Origin: Vulcanimicrobiota bacterium | Lineage (GTDB): Bacteria > Vulcanimicrobiota > Xenobia > Xenobiales > Xenobiaceae | DNA length: 64,000 nt | Assembly: GCA_944322965.1 (NCBI GenBank) | Contig: CALUQR010000004.1 | Coordinates: 1-64,000 of the forward strand | Direction of reading: 5' to 3' | Part shown: positions 16,779-26,034 of the stretch, in pieces | How the letters are laid out: every line of letters begins with the position of its first letter | Numbering within the stretch: the stretch's first letter is position 1 | Notes under the pieces: model-generated | The model's input: only the letters and a program-made list of their open reading frames with translations | Databases searched by the model: none | What the model was told of the DNA's origin: nothing | Translations under genes and position numbers: made by a program

Positions 16779-17226
16779 CAATGCGGAATGCATAATTCAT
16801 AATTCGGAATTAAGTTTCTGCTTGTTAGTGACTTGACAGATCCGGAGGTAACTTGGCTTATGGAAGAATCGTTGGCAGTTCCACTGCCTCTAGTCTAATT
16901 CGGAATGCGTAATGCGTAGTTCGGAGAAGTGGCGCTTGTTAGTAGCTTAGCAGACCCGGAAATAGCTTGGCATACGCCAGAATCACAGGAGACTTCGCCT
17001 CCCTCGCGGCGCGTGCCGCGCACTCCAAGACGATTTTCGCTCCAGCCAATCGCCCCTCGGAACCGGCTAGCCATTCCCCCAGGCCATCTATTCCTTAAGT
17101 CACCGAGAAGACCAAATTTAGGGCTACGACCTCCCCCACCAACGGCGAGTCAATTACGAATTACGAATTCCTAATTCCGCATTTATCTGGCAGCCGGAGG
17201 CTGCCAGATAAGCGCATTCCTAATTA
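16752..17226. repeat. Repeat island 3 (between convergent rpn1 and rpn2)
   Basis: Begins with a 15-bp-arm hairpin (16752-16783) covering the rpn1 stop. Then KCGKAAT array (~16778-16808), solo left half-element (16815-16868), a TGGCAGTTCCACTGCC hairpin, a second KCGKAAT array, a short palindromic element (16935-17075), ATTMCGM array (17151-17180), a TATCTGGCAGCC/GGCTGCCAGATA hairpin with GGA apex (17182-17210) and a final array that carries the rpn2 stop. No gene is seen. Confidence 0.85.
16935..17075 (+). mobile_element. MITE-like palindromic element, copy 2 (core-deleted)
   Basis: Has the left end (CTTGTTAGTAGCTTAG ... AGAATC) and right end (CGATTTTCGCTCCAGCC ... GGAACCGG) but lacks the TTTAGGACG...GTCCAAT core, which is replaced by a GGAGACTTCGCCTCC hairpin and a GCGGCGCGTGCCGCGC stem. 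Confidence 0.6.
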
Positions 17227-18201
17227 CGCATTGTTGTCCCCGGCAGCAAGCTTGCGTACTTCAACTACGGACATCCCAAGGGCTTGGGCGATACTATCAA
17301 TACTAAGTCCCCCGCCTAAAAGGCGTTTAAGCATAGAGATTTCGCCTTTAGCTTCTCCTTTGGCCATTCCTCTGGCTTCTCCCTCAGCTCTACCTTTAGC
17401 TTCTCCCTCAGCCAGGCCTTTGGCTCTAGCTTCGGCTTGATCTTGGGCGCGCCAGTTTTCTATGTAATCGACTACTTGGCCCATATCGTCTACCTCCTCT
17501 AAAAGATTACGATCAGCGGTTTCCTCATATCCTCTCTGTGGCAAGAGTATGCTCACAATCCATTGTACAAAGTCACGCCGCAGTTGGCTATAACGTTCGC
17601 TACGCAAGGAACGCTCTAAAACGCGCAACAGTTTAACCAACTCCTGGGAACTCGACGTACGCTCCAACCTAAAGATCCAGGAGCTAAGACCCAAATCTTT
17701 CTCCAATTTCCTGCCCGGTAAACGCCTGACATCTAAGACAAAGTATCTAAAATGACCATTGATACGCTGTATACCGCGAGGCCTAGCGCGCAAGTAGTCG
17801 TCAATATCCTGGGCCGCATTCCAAGGATGCAAACCATTGTAAATCACGATCGGGACGACGGTCGGCAGAGTAGCTTTTTCCAAACCCTTCTCGTTATTTA
17901 AGATCTCTTCCCAAACGCAGCCCACATAATTCCAAAGGCGCACGACCATTCTATGGTCGACCGTACTCTGGAATTCAAACATCAAAACGACGTAACAGAC
18001 GCCCCCATCCTTCCACTCAATCCGCCACAAAAGATCGTTGCGACGCTCTCTATGGCGATGATCGACGTGCACCGTAGGCAAAGCCTGTAAAGTGCTAAAA
18101 TCTAACTCTTTAACCAACCAGCGGGGCAAGAATCCACTTACACAAGACTCTACCACCTCCACATGGCTAAAAAGACGCTTATAACTCGAATCGTGCCCCA
18201 T
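17224..18201 (-). CDS. Rpn family recombination-promoting nuclease, diverged copy 2
   Basis: 325 residues from ATG 18201 (GGGGG upstream). Same fold as rpn1: MGHDSSYK start, D56 (RRNDLLWR), E76-x-Q78 (MFEFQST), and a Gly/Ala/Glu repeat stretch (~255-290; GLAEGEAKGRAEGEARG) followed by a helical LLGGGLSIDSIAQALGMS domain that looks like a small helix-turn-helix. It is much less similar to rpn1 and rpn3 than they are to each other, so it is an older paralogue. The last residues, DNNA, and the stop are read from a heptamer array. Convergent with rpn1, with only repeats between them. Confidence 0.9.
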   Translation of the reverse strand: MGHDSSYKRLFSHVEVVESCVSGFLPRWLVKELDFSTLQALPTVHVDHRHRERRNDLLWRIEWKDGGVCYVVLMFEFQSTVDHRMVVRLWNYVGCVWEEILNNEKGLEKATLPTVVPIVIYNGLHPWNAAQDIDDYLRARPRGIQRINGHFRYFVLDVRRLPGRKLEKDLGLSSWIFRLERTSSSQELVKLLRVLERSLRSERYSQLRRDFVQWIVSILLPQRGYEETADRNLLEEVDDMGQVVDYIENWRAQDQAEARAKGLAEGEAKGRAEGEARGMAKGEAKGEISMLKRLLGGGLSIDSIAQALGMSVVEVRKLAAGDNNA

Positions 18202-18295
18202 AACTACCCCCTTTTTAAACGTCGTACGTACATAACGACTTAAATTTAGGTTATCACCGTAAGTCAGGTTAACGCAAGACTTAGGGGAAGGAGAG

Positions 18296-18860
18296 AGATA
18301 ATTCGGAATGCTTAATTCGTAATTCGGAATTAGATGGCGCTTGTTAATGACTTGGCAGATCCGGAAGTAGCTGAACTTATGCCAGAATCGCAGGAGGCTT
18401 CGCCAAATCTAATTCGTAATGCGGAGTACGGAATGCGGAATTAAGTGGCTCTTGTTAATGGCTTGGCATAGCCAATTTGGAGTGCGGAATGCATAGTTCG
18501 GAATTAAGTTTCTGCTTGTTAGGGACTTAGCGGATCTGGAAGTAACTTGGCTTGTGGAAAAATAGTTATAGACGCTGTAGCGTTCAGTTCTTAGTGCAGT
18601 ATATTTGCTCGAATGAGGTCTTTAGGACGTTTGTCCAATTGAACCATACAGCGCGCCCGCATACCAAGACGATTTTCCTCCCAGCCAAGCTACCCGCGGA
18701 ATCAGCCAGCAACTAACTCACTATGATCTCGCCCCTGCCCCGCCGCCGAAACTAAAGTTAGTGCCACAACCTCACCTCTCGCCGCGCCACCCTCAATTAC
18801 GCATTACGCATTCCGAATTCCGCATTTTTTAGTTGCCGCCGCAGGCGGCAACTAAAAAAT
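18296..18860. repeat. Repeat island 4 (between rpn2 start and gspK stop)
   Basis: KCGKAAT array (18301-18331), solo left half-element (18336-18393), array, truncated half-element (~18450-18480), array, full palindromic element (18515-18717), GAAACTAAAGTTAG block (18748-18761), ATTMCGM array (18794-18824) and a perfect 17-bp-arm hairpin with GCA apex (18824-18860) whose arm contains the gspK stop codon. Bases 18202-18295 are the AT-rich leader of rpn2. Confidence 0.85.
18515..18717 (+). mobile_element. MITE-like palindromic element, copy 3
   Basis: Left end CTTGTTAGGGACTTAG, core GAATGAGGTCTTTAGGACG then TTTGTCCAATTGAACC, right end GACGATTTTCCTCCCAGCC through AGCAACTAACTC. Right end and the following GAAACTAAAGTTAG block are nearly identical to copy 1. 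Confidence 0.7.
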
Positions 18861-19940
18861 GTGCCAGCGGAGGACTTTGAGGGGGCCGGAGCTGCGGTCG
18901 ACGGTGGCGCGGAGGGTGAGGCGGCCGGGGGAATTGAAGACTACGGCTTCAATAGTGAAGATTTGGCTCTTTACGCACAGATAATCTTGGATGCGGAAGA
19001 GGAGGTCGGCGTCCATGCCGGCCAGGTTGCGCAGTTCGTCGACGTTCTTAAAGGCTTCGCTGCGGCGGCGGGTATCGATTTCGTCGACTAGGGTCTGGGT
19101 CATCGATTCGTCCAGACAGAGTAAGATCTCTTTGGGGGCGGTATTGAGGTTAATGAGTCCGGGAGAGTGGACGCTCATCCACTCTCTCCAGGGGCTAGTA
19201 TCCCCTTGGCCCAGGGTCTGGGCGCTGGGCGCTTCTAGATGGTAGCTGGGCAGGGCGGCCTCGTCGCTCTTAGTCGCCTCGCTGGGGTTGGGGGTAGCGG
19301 TAGTATCGAGGCTCCCATCCAAGCTAGCTCCGGCGCCAGAGTCAGAGAGTTCGATCTGGGCGCTGACGCTCTGGAGCGACTGTTGGCCGCGGGGTACGGG
19401 ATAGATAGGCTCCTGTTCCCAGCCGGGCAGGACTAAGATCTCCTCTAAGGAGTCGACGGGCGAATCTTTAATGGTGAGCTCGGGATAATCGCTCCCTTCG
19501 CCGCCCCGGGAGCGGCGTTGGCTATCGGCATCGACCCAATCGAGGAAGCGGTCGCAGGCCTCTTCGCCCGTCCCCAATCCGGCGTTAGAGAAGAAGCGCA
19601 CTAAGGCCTCTTGGAGATACTCGCAATTGTCGGGCTGGCGCTGCATGGCGCTTAAAGGGAACTTACTCTCCTCGTCGACGATACTGACCGCCACCTTCTT
19701 GCCCTCCCACTCTAAGGTCACGGTCCCGGCCGCCCACATATCTTGGAAGCTGTCGGTATCGCCGCTATCGGCCTCTAAAAGCCTACAGCCCATCTCCACG
19801 GCGGAGCGGGCCACCTGGTAATTATTCTCGCGATTTAAAGAGTAATCTAGGAGCTTTTGGGCGTCGACCCCAACTTCACCCATCCGGGCGGCCAGGGCCA
19901 TAGCGATAAGGATCGTCCCTAAGACGGCCATTAAGATCAT
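18852..19940 (-). CDS. gspK: Type II secretion minor pseudopilin GspK
   Basis: 362 residues of the GspK family, the pseudopilin that caps the tip of the secretion pseudopilus. An N-terminal transmembrane helix (~1-20) is followed by a large soluble domain; the helix-hairpin-helix-like part near the C-terminus reads PGLINLNTAPKEILLCL, a GspK hallmark, and LVDEIDTRRRSEAFKNVDELR. The basic leader peptide before the helix is missing; only 13 bp separate its ATG from the gspJ stop, so processing may differ. It is last in a leftward gspC-X-I-J-K cluster. Its stop codon lies in the arm of a repeat hairpin. Confidence 0.85.
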   Translation of the reverse strand: MILMAVLGTILIAMALAARMGEVGVDAQKLLDYSLNRENNYQVARSAVEMGCRLLEADSGDTDSFQDMWAAGTVTLEWEGKKVAVSIVDEESKFPLSAMQRQPDNCEYLQEALVRFFSNAGLGTGEEACDRFLDWVDADSQRRSRGGEGSDYPELTIKDSPVDSLEEILVLPGWEQEPIYPVPRGQQSLQSVSAQIELSDSGAGASLDGSLDTTATPNPSEATKSDEAALPSYHLEAPSAQTLGQGDTSPWREWMSVHSPGLINLNTAPKEILLCLDESMTQTLVDEIDTRRRSEAFKNVDELRNLAGMDADLLFRIQDYLCVKSQIFTIEAVVFNSPGRLTLRATVDRSSGPLKVLRWHIF

Positions 19941-19953
19941 ACTCTCTCCTCCC

Positions 19954-20784
19954 CTACCAGCGCGGCGCCACGGCGGCGGGCCCTACGGTAAAGATGAGCG
20001 GATCTCCAGTCTTAAGCTCTAAGCTGACTTCGATCCAGGTCGGAATTTCCGGGGTCGTCCAGTCCTCCTGCCAGATCTCTAGATCCTGGGAGAAGCGGAC
20101 TTCGAGCCCTATAACCTCGCGGCTCAAGACTTGCCAGGGTACTAGCGGATCGGCGGGCACGTCGTGGAGACCTAAGGGATCGGCCCAAGGGTACTGGCGG
20201 TAGGCTAAATAAGGGTCCTCCAACTTCTGATCGGCCAAGAGCTCCTGGGGGTTAGGCAAACCCAACCGGGCGGAGGGGGTAGCCGTAGCCTGAGGATTAG
20301 GGGCATTGACCCCTTGGGTAGTAGCCGTACTCCCCTGCAAGATCGTATAGCCCACCTCGGCCGTACCCGTATTTTGGACGTGAGCGGGAAAATAAGTAGT
20401 CTTAAAGAGCAAGGCGTCGCGTCCCACCTGCCCCTGGTTCTGGCTGTAAATAAAGGAACCGTTGAGGGTGGAGAGGTTGACTTGACTAGAGGGCGGAGTA
20501 GCGGGCGCCCCTTCGGGGGTAATAGTGTAAAGACAGCGCAACTGCCAACGCAAGCGCTCGGCCACCTCGATAACCGCCTTCTTGCGGGCTAGAGCTTGCT
20601 CGGCGTAACGCACGCTGCGACTCAAAGAGACGGTAACGTAAGCTAAAAAGGACCAGACGATAGCCGCTAGCCCTACCGCCAACATTAGCTCTAAGAGGGT
20701 AAAGCCCAGCCCCACCCCCCGGCCCCGAAGGCCAAGAGCGCCTCTCCCGCTACTGGCCACTCTCCCCCTCCCCTTGGCTGCCAT
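19954..20784 (-). CDS. gspJ: Type II secretion pseudopilin GspJ-like
   Basis: 276 residues with a prepilin motif G/FTLLELMLAVGLAAIVW, so it is processed and methylated by a prepilin peptidase. Its place between gspI and gspK and its size favour GspJ. From ATG 20784 the leader would be ~27 residues and strongly basic; a GTG at 20715 would give a short leader of a few residues, so the start is uncertain. From 20784 it overlaps gspI by 35 bp. The C-terminal domain (LEVRFSQDLEIWQEDWTTP, WIEVSLEL) is the usual beta-rich pseudopilin head. Confidence 0.82.
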   Translation of the reverse strand: MAAKGRGRVASSGRGALGLRGRGVGLGFTLLELMLAVGLAAIVWSFLAYVTVSLSRSVRYAEQALARKKAVIEVAERLRWQLRCLYTITPEGAPATPPSSQVNLSTLNGSFIYSQNQGQVGRDALLFKTTYFPAHVQNTGTAEVGYTILQGSTATTQGVNAPNPQATATPSARLGLPNPQELLADQKLEDPYLAYRQYPWADPLGLHDVPADPLVPWQVLSREVIGLEVRFSQDLEIWQEDWTTPEIPTWIEVSLELKTGDPLIFTVGPAAVAPRW

Positions 20785-21148
20785 TACTACTAGAATTCTC
20801 CTGACTACTCTGGCGCAGACGGTAAGCGGTGACCGTGGCCCCTAAACCTCGACCTGCCTCTACCCGGCTCTGGACGCTATCGATGCGGGGGTCGGAGGGT
20901 ACCGAGGAGACGGTGACCGTATATTCAATATCCTCTAAAGTATCCGTCTTGCTCCCCGAGCCTTTGGTAGCCATAAACTCTTCTAAGGCTACCGAAGCTA
21001 CTACCAAGTTGCGGTAACGCGGCTCCAAACGGGCTAAACGCTGCAGATGGTTGCTAGTACTACTCAAGATCGTACCCAAGACTAAAGAGCCGATCCCCAA
21101 AGCGATCAGCACTTCCAGCAGCGTAAAAGCCCGCTGGCGGACTCTCAT
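20750..21148 (-). CDS. gspI: Type II secretion pseudopilin GspI-like
   Basis: 132 residues with a short basic leader and the prepilin cleavage site A/FTLLEVLIALGIGSLVLG. Family length is ~125, and the IEYTVTVSSVP segment fits the GspI head domain. The last ~25 residues are Ser/Gln/Gly-rich, unlike typical GspI. Start (21148) and the stop of the upstream unknown gene (21148) share a base, so translation is coupled. GspI, J and K form the tip complex of the pseudopilus. Confidence 0.83.
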   Translation of the reverse strand: MRVRQRAFTLLEVLIALGIGSLVLGTILSSTSNHLQRLARLEPRYRNLVVASVALEEFMATKGSGSKTDTLEDIEYTVTVSSVPSDPRIDSVQSRVEAGRGLGATVTAYRLRQSSQENSSSNGSQGEGESGQ

Positions 21149-22428
21149 TAGGAACGGCCCCTCCGTCTAGCGCGCTTCTTCTGATACTTTTTGGGAGGCG
21201 CTTTCTGGTCGTCCCGCGCTAAGGCGGCGGCCACCGTCACCTCTTGGCCGGTGAGATCTAACTTGTAATAATCTAAAAGGTACTTCCAGGTAGCTCCGCC
21301 CTGCACTTGGAGGACCACCCCCGCTAGCTCGGTAAAGGCCATCCGGGCTACGGCCAAGGATAAGGCCTGGTCGATTAAGGGCAGGCCGCTCTCTTGCAGA
21401 AACTGGCGCTCCGGCTCGCTCTCTTTATAGTAGAGACTCATTAACCAGCCCAAAGCCTGGAGCTCAGAGCCTTGCACCTGGGAGAGCTCGTAAGTATTCT
21501 CTAAGGTCTCGGGATAAGAGGTGCGGCGCAGAGTAGAGATGGTGGCGTAATTTTCGCCCTCAATCATGGCCGCGTAGATGGGGGCCAAAGGACCCTCGAC
21601 TAAGATCTCCGGGTCGACGCTAAACATAGAGGCCACGTCGCCCCACTCTACCACCTCGCCCGTACGCACGGAGAGGATAGTATCGATAGGGAAGGGCTTA
21701 TACTTAGCTAAAGTCCCGGCGATCACCCAGTCGCCTACCCGCAGGGAGCGGCCCGCCGGACGGCGCAGAAGTTCGGCGTCTAAATTGTTGGGATTCTCCA
21801 AGGCCTGGCGGATATTGGCAATATCGTCCGCGCTCAATTTGAAGCGCTGGATAGCTACCGGATCGGGGATCGTAGGGGCGAAGGAGGGCAAGCGCAACCT
21901 ATCGCTCAGACCGGCCCGCACGTCGGGCATAAAGTGCAAGTACTGGTAAGGCCGACCGCTGGAAGGGTTATTCATCACCTGGCGCACCGCCTGGGGCAGA
22001 GCCATATAATCGATCCCCAAACTCTGGGCCACGTCGTCCCAACGCTTATGGCGGCGCTGCTCCAAGATCTCATTGAGTGAAGCCCCGGCGTCCATGAGCG
22101 AGAAGGCCACTACCGCGTCGCTATAGGTGTAACCGGCCATAAACATCTCTTCCGGTACCCGGGCCGGGATAGCGTAGGCCTTGGCGAACCACAGGGCGAC
22201 TAAACGCATCTGACTCATAGCCCGCTTAGAGCTAGGCTGGCTAGCTAACTCCCGCTCCTCGACGGCCCGGCTATCGCCCTCCTCCTCTGCGCCCAGATAC
22301 TTTTTGACGCTGGGCGGAGGGGCTAACTCGTCGTTATGGCGCGAATTATCGGCAAGCGCGGACTCACTGGCAGAGATAAAGGCCACGAGGCAAGTGGCCG
22401 CTAGGGCTAAGCGCTGGTACTTGTTCAT
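21148..22428 (-). CDS. Exported protein of unknown function in the type II secretion cluster
   Basis: About 426 residues from ATG 22428, which starts a clean signal peptide (LALAATCLVAFISASESALA). A GTG at 22473 would add 15 basic residues; the purine-rich stretch between the two makes the start ambiguous. No family recognised. The mature part is mostly helical, with a segment RSLRVGDWVIAGTLAKYKP that could be a small beta domain, and a Lys/Arg tail (KKYQKKRARRRGRS). It lies between gspC and gspI in tight spacing, where other species keep gspD-H, so it probably serves the secretion machine, perhaps as a periplasmic assembly factor. Confidence 0.7.
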   Translation of the reverse strand: MNKYQRLALAATCLVAFISASESALADNSRHNDELAPPPSVKKYLGAEEEGDSRAVEERELASQPSSKRAMSQMRLVALWFAKAYAIPARVPEEMFMAGYTYSDAVVAFSLMDAGASLNEILEQRRHKRWDDVAQSLGIDYMALPQAVRQVMNNPSSGRPYQYLHFMPDVRAGLSDRLRLPSFAPTIPDPVAIQRFKLSADDIANIRQALENPNNLDAELLRRPAGRSLRVGDWVIAGTLAKYKPFPIDTILSVRTGEVVEWGDVASMFSVDPEILVEGPLAPIYAAMIEGENYATISTLRRTSYPETLENTYELSQVQGSELQALGWLMSLYYKESEPERQFLQESGLPLIDQALSLAVARMAFTELAGVVLQVQGGATWKYLLDYYKLDLTGQEVTVAAALARDDQKAPPKKYQKKRARRRGRS

Positions 22429-22475
22429 AAGGCTAGAGGGTTTTCTCCCTCCTCTCCTCTCTCCTTTTTCCACTC

Positions 22476-23690
22476 CTAAAGATCGTAGACTAGGGAATGC
22501 TCTTCCCCTTTGCGCTGGTAACGAATATTGACAAAGGGCATCTCGCTGAGGGCGATCAGAGCGTTAAAGAGCTCCTCCCGGCTGAGGATCGTCTTATTAT
22601 TGACCTGCAAAATAATATCCCCATCCTCTAAGCCCAGACAGCGCAAGATATTATCCTGGCGCAAGAAGGTGACCTTAACCCCTAAAGCGTTCTCCTGAGG
22701 CTGGACCTTGAGCTCGGCGATAATGGCCGCCCCCCGCTTCAAGTAGCGCTCTAACTCCTCTCGCGTAGGCTGACCGGCCTCGCCTCCCTCTTTATTAGGC
22801 TCCGACTCTTTAGGCTCCGACTCTTTAGCTAAAGCGGCCTGCAGAGGGGGCGGCTCCACGCCCTCCGTCTCCCGCTCCTCTCCATTGAGGCGGTACATCT
22901 CAACCTTATCGGGCAGAGGGGGCGCAGGGGCCAAGGGTACCGGCTGGGGCTGGGGAGCGAGGACGGGAGGTTCCGAGCCTCGGGCCAGAGCGCCCGGCCA
23001 AGCGGGAGGGGGCAGAGTCTCCGGGTTAGGCAAGATGGGATGACCGTCCCTAGCCGTAGCGCCCGAGCCCCCGCTATAGAGGCTCAAAGTAGAACGCTGA
23101 CCGCCCTTACTTAAGATCACCCGGTCCGATAAGATCTCCTCGACCCGGTAGCCCCCTAAACTCTGGCCCACCCCCAAAGTATGAGTGGCGCCTTGGTAAT
23201 GGAAGATGGCTACCCCCGTCTCGCCCCCCAACATGACGCCCGCCAAAGTTATCCCCCCTAAACTAGAGTTGGCCTGCAACTCCCCACCCCAAGCCCCCAA
23301 ATCTAAAGGGGCCGCCAACTCTGCATTTCCAGAACTGAGCGGCGGGGAAATTTTACTCTCCGCCAGCCCGGAAGCTAACCCCGGGGAAGTTTTAACCTCC
23401 CCTTTTACTCCCTCTTCCTCCTCAGCCTTAATGGCGGCCCGCTCCTCTTCTTGGCCTTGGCGGCGCAAAAAGTAGCTGGCGCGGCGCTGGGCCCGCTGAG
23501 GGCTATAGAGTTCCTCCGCCTTAGTAGGGGTAGCCACCTCTAAGGGCTGGGGGGCGGGGTAGCTATAATTAATAGCATTATTAATGAAGGAGACCCCGGC
23601 AAAGACGACTCCCACAATGAGCAGAGTGAGCAACGAGACCGCCAAAGGCGGGAGCTGGTGCTCCTCTAAATCGCGCTCGGAATTTTTCAC
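22476..23690 (-). CDS. gspC: Type II secretion inner-membrane protein GspC
   Basis: 404 residues. One transmembrane helix near the start (LAVSLLTLLIVGVVFAGVSF, ~15-35). Residues ~140-210 match the GspC homology region (LAGVMLGGETGVAIFHYQG, then LGVGQSLGGYRVEEILSD). A long Pro/Glu linker leads to a C-terminal PDZ domain (~325-404; GLEDGDIILQVNNKTILSRE). GspC connects the cytoplasmic-membrane platform with the outer-membrane secretin and may select substrates. The linker is longer than usual. First gene of the leftward cluster here; gspD, E, F, G and H are not in the window. Confidence 0.88.
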   Translation of the reverse strand: MKNSERDLEEHQLPPLAVSLLTLLIVGVVFAGVSFINNAINYSYPAPQPLEVATPTKAEELYSPQRAQRRASYFLRRQGQEEERAAIKAEEEEGVKGEVKTSPGLASGLAESKISPPLSSGNAELAAPLDLGAWGGELQANSSLGGITLAGVMLGGETGVAIFHYQGATHTLGVGQSLGGYRVEEILSDRVILSKGGQRSTLSLYSGGSGATARDGHPILPNPETLPPPAWPGALARGSEPPVLAPQPQPVPLAPAPPLPDKVEMYRLNGEERETEGVEPPPLQAALAKESEPKESEPNKEGGEAGQPTREELERYLKRGAAIIAELKVQPQENALGVKVTFLRQDNILRCLGLEDGDIILQVNNKTILSREELFNALIALSEMPFVNIRYQRKGEEHSLVYDL

Positions 23691-23709
23691 TCCAATAACC
23701 TGCCCTCAA

Positions 23710-26010
23710 CTATTCCAAATTCTTGACTAGGCACAAGATATTGCGCCCCTCCGTATAGCGATAAGTCATGTGGTCGGTCAACTTCTTAACTAAGTAGATC
23801 CCCAACCCCCCGCAGGGCCGATCCTGGAAGGGACAATCTATGTCGGGCAGAGTGGCGGCCGTCGGATCGTAGGGATGGCCATTATCGATAAAGTGCAAGA
23901 TGAGCTGGTGGGGATAGAGGCTGATCTCCGCTCGCACCGTCACCTGGACTTGACGGTTACTGCCCGTCGTAGCGTAAGAGACGATATTAGTAAAGATGTC
24001 GTCCACCGCCGTATCGACCGCCGCCCGCAATTCTTGCAAACGCTTAGGCTCCAACTGGGCCCGCTCTAAGGTGGCGTTGACGAAATCTAAGATCTTATCT
24101 AACTCCTCGGGCTGGGCGGAGACTTGCAAGAACTTGTCGGCATGGAGGGAGCTAAAGTACTCTAAGGCCACCATGGTGACGTCGTCCTGGAAATCACCCT
24201 GCGTAAAGTTCTCCAACTCGTCTTGGACTAAATTAATAAGCGAACCGCCATCGTAATGGGCGCAGCTGGGACGATTCAAAATGGCCTGTAAGCGGGCTAC
24301 CCCAAACATCTGGCCCTGAGGATCGCTAGCCTCGCTCACCCCGTCCGTATAGAGGAAGACCTGGTCGCCCGGCTTTAAGATCCAACCCTCCGACTGGTAA
24401 TTAAGATTGTCGATACCGCCTAAGACCATACCCGGCTGCACGGCCACGCTCTCCCACTGGCCCTGGGCGCGCTTCAACATAGGACGACAATGACCGGCAT
24501 TTACAAAGCGGAACTCGCCCGTCGCGATATTCAAGGTCGCCACAAAGGCGGTCACAAACATACAAGTCGAGTTATTCTCACAGAGGAAGGAGTTGACGCT
24601 CTCGATGCAGTGTTCCAGAGTATCGCCCGACAAGACGGCGTCGTGCAGCGCGGTCTTAGCGGTCATCATTAAGAGCGCGGCCGGGATCCCATGTTCGGAG
24701 ACGTCGGCGATCATCACGCAGTAGAGATTGTCGCTGATGCGGAAATAATCGTAGAAGTCGCCCCCGACCTCCTGGGCGGGAGTAGTACGGGCGTAAAGAT
24801 CGAGCTCTCGCACCTCCGGATAGGTGGGGAAGAACTTAGGCAGACAGGAGAGCTGGATAGTGCGAGCTAAGGCCATCTGCTCCGCGTCGTGAGCCAACTG
24901 GCTCTCCATCAGACTCTTGAGGGCCTGAACGGTAGAGTTGATACCCTGACTCAGCGCGCAAAACTCGGGACAGCTATCTTCCTCCACCTTGACCTCCAGA
25001 TCGCCGGCCTCGATCTTGGCCAAAGAGGCGTTGATGCGCTCTAAGCCATTTAAGACGACTACCTTCACTAAGTACGAGGTACTAAAAAAGATAGCTACAA
25101 AGAGCAGGAAATAGCCGATGAGCATCACCTGCAAGACGGTGCGGCGGGTAGCGTAGACCTCGCTAGCCGACATGTAGCAGATGAGCGAGTAACCGTACTG
25201 AGTGGGATAGTAACTGCAGTAACTGGGAGTGCCCCGCCTATTGACCCGCAAGAGGAGACCCTTAGCCTCCTGATGGTTCTGGAAGTCGGAGTAGACCTCT
25301 AAAATATTAGCTCCGATACACTCCTTATCGACGCTATTGACGATCACCCCGTTACCCTGAATGACGTCGACCCCGCCCGTCTCGCCCAAAGAGAGGCTGG
25401 AGGTCACCAGCTCGTGGGTCGCCACATCGTAGGTCATGCGGAAATTTTGGGCGTTGAAGGCCAGACGCAAGAGGCGGTCGGGCTGGCGCAAGGGATTATA
25501 GAATAAGAGCAATTCCCGCTGGTGGCGATCTAAGACGTAGTCGACCGGATGGTAACTGCCCATACTCGAGATAAAGGAGTTAAAATCGGGATCGTTCTGA
25601 CTCAAAGGGGCGGGGAGATCGCAATTTATAGGCTTACCCTGTAAGTTAGGGTCGGTACTCAAGACGACGCGCTGGCGCGCCGGATCTAAAATGTCGATGC
25701 GGGAGATCCCTAAACTACTGCGCAGACGCTCTAAAGCTAGGTAGTTATGTTCGATACCTGGGAAATAGTTGACGACTTCCGTCACCGTCTCTAAGGAGGT
25801 TAAGACCTTATGCATCATAGTAGAGCGACTGTCGTAGGCCCGCTTATCGGAAGTAGCTAAGGCGCGCAGGGTATCCTTGCAAGCCTCGTTAAAGAGCTTA
25901 CTGACGTGCAGGCGACAGTTGCGATCGACTAGGTCTAGAGAGAGCCAAGAGACGATGAAAGCCGCTACCCCCACGATAATTAGCAGCTTCTTACGGAAGA
26001 TAGTGCGCAT
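23710..26010 (-). CDS. Membrane sensor SpoIIE/RsbU-type phosphatase with C-terminal RsbW-like ATPase domain
   Basis: 766 residues. Two transmembrane helices (~8-28, ~296-318) enclose a periplasmic Cache-like sensor. A HAMP-like linker (~320-370) leads to a PP2C-type SpoIIE phosphatase (~385-600) with metal-binding aspartates in GGDFYDYF and MIADVSEHGIPAAL. The last ~130 residues form an HATPase_c domain of the anti-sigma kinase type (DIFTNIVSYA, FIDNGHPYDPT, GGLGIYLVKKL). So phosphatase and kinase modules of a partner switch are in one chain. The gene 24 bp upstream encodes a STAS antagonist, its probable substrate. The signal sensed is unknown. Confidence 0.9.
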   Translation of the reverse strand: MRTIFRKKLLIIVGVAAFIVSWLSLDLVDRNCRLHVSKLFNEACKDTLRALATSDKRAYDSRSTMMHKVLTSLETVTEVVNYFPGIEHNYLALERLRSSLGISRIDILDPARQRVVLSTDPNLQGKPINCDLPAPLSQNDPDFNSFISSMGSYHPVDYVLDRHQRELLLFYNPLRQPDRLLRLAFNAQNFRMTYDVATHELVTSSLSLGETGGVDVIQGNGVIVNSVDKECIGANILEVYSDFQNHQEAKGLLLRVNRRGTPSYCSYYPTQYGYSLICYMSASEVYATRRTVLQVMLIGYFLLFVAIFFSTSYLVKVVVLNGLERINASLAKIEAGDLEVKVEEDSCPEFCALSQGINSTVQALKSLMESQLAHDAEQMALARTIQLSCLPKFFPTYPEVRELDLYARTTPAQEVGGDFYDYFRISDNLYCVMIADVSEHGIPAALLMMTAKTALHDAVLSGDTLEHCIESVNSFLCENNSTCMFVTAFVATLNIATGEFRFVNAGHCRPMLKRAQGQWESVAVQPGMVLGGIDNLNYQSEGWILKPGDQVFLYTDGVSEASDPQGQMFGVARLQAILNRPSCAHYDGGSLINLVQDELENFTQGDFQDDVTMVALEYFSSLHADKFLQVSAQPEELDKILDFVNATLERAQLEPKRLQELRAAVDTAVDDIFTNIVSYATTGSNRQVQVTVRAEISLYPHQLILHFIDNGHPYDPTAATLPDIDCPFQDRPCGGLGIYLVKKLTDHMTYRYTEGRNILCLVKNLE

Positions 26011-26034
26011 AGAACCTAAGAGCGCCCCCCGAGC

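Noticed and set aside
15762-18201. Insertion sequence with transposase
   Set aside because: The two genes are Rpn-type nucleases; no terminal inverted repeats or target duplications flank them as a unit, and no DDE or HUH domain is present.
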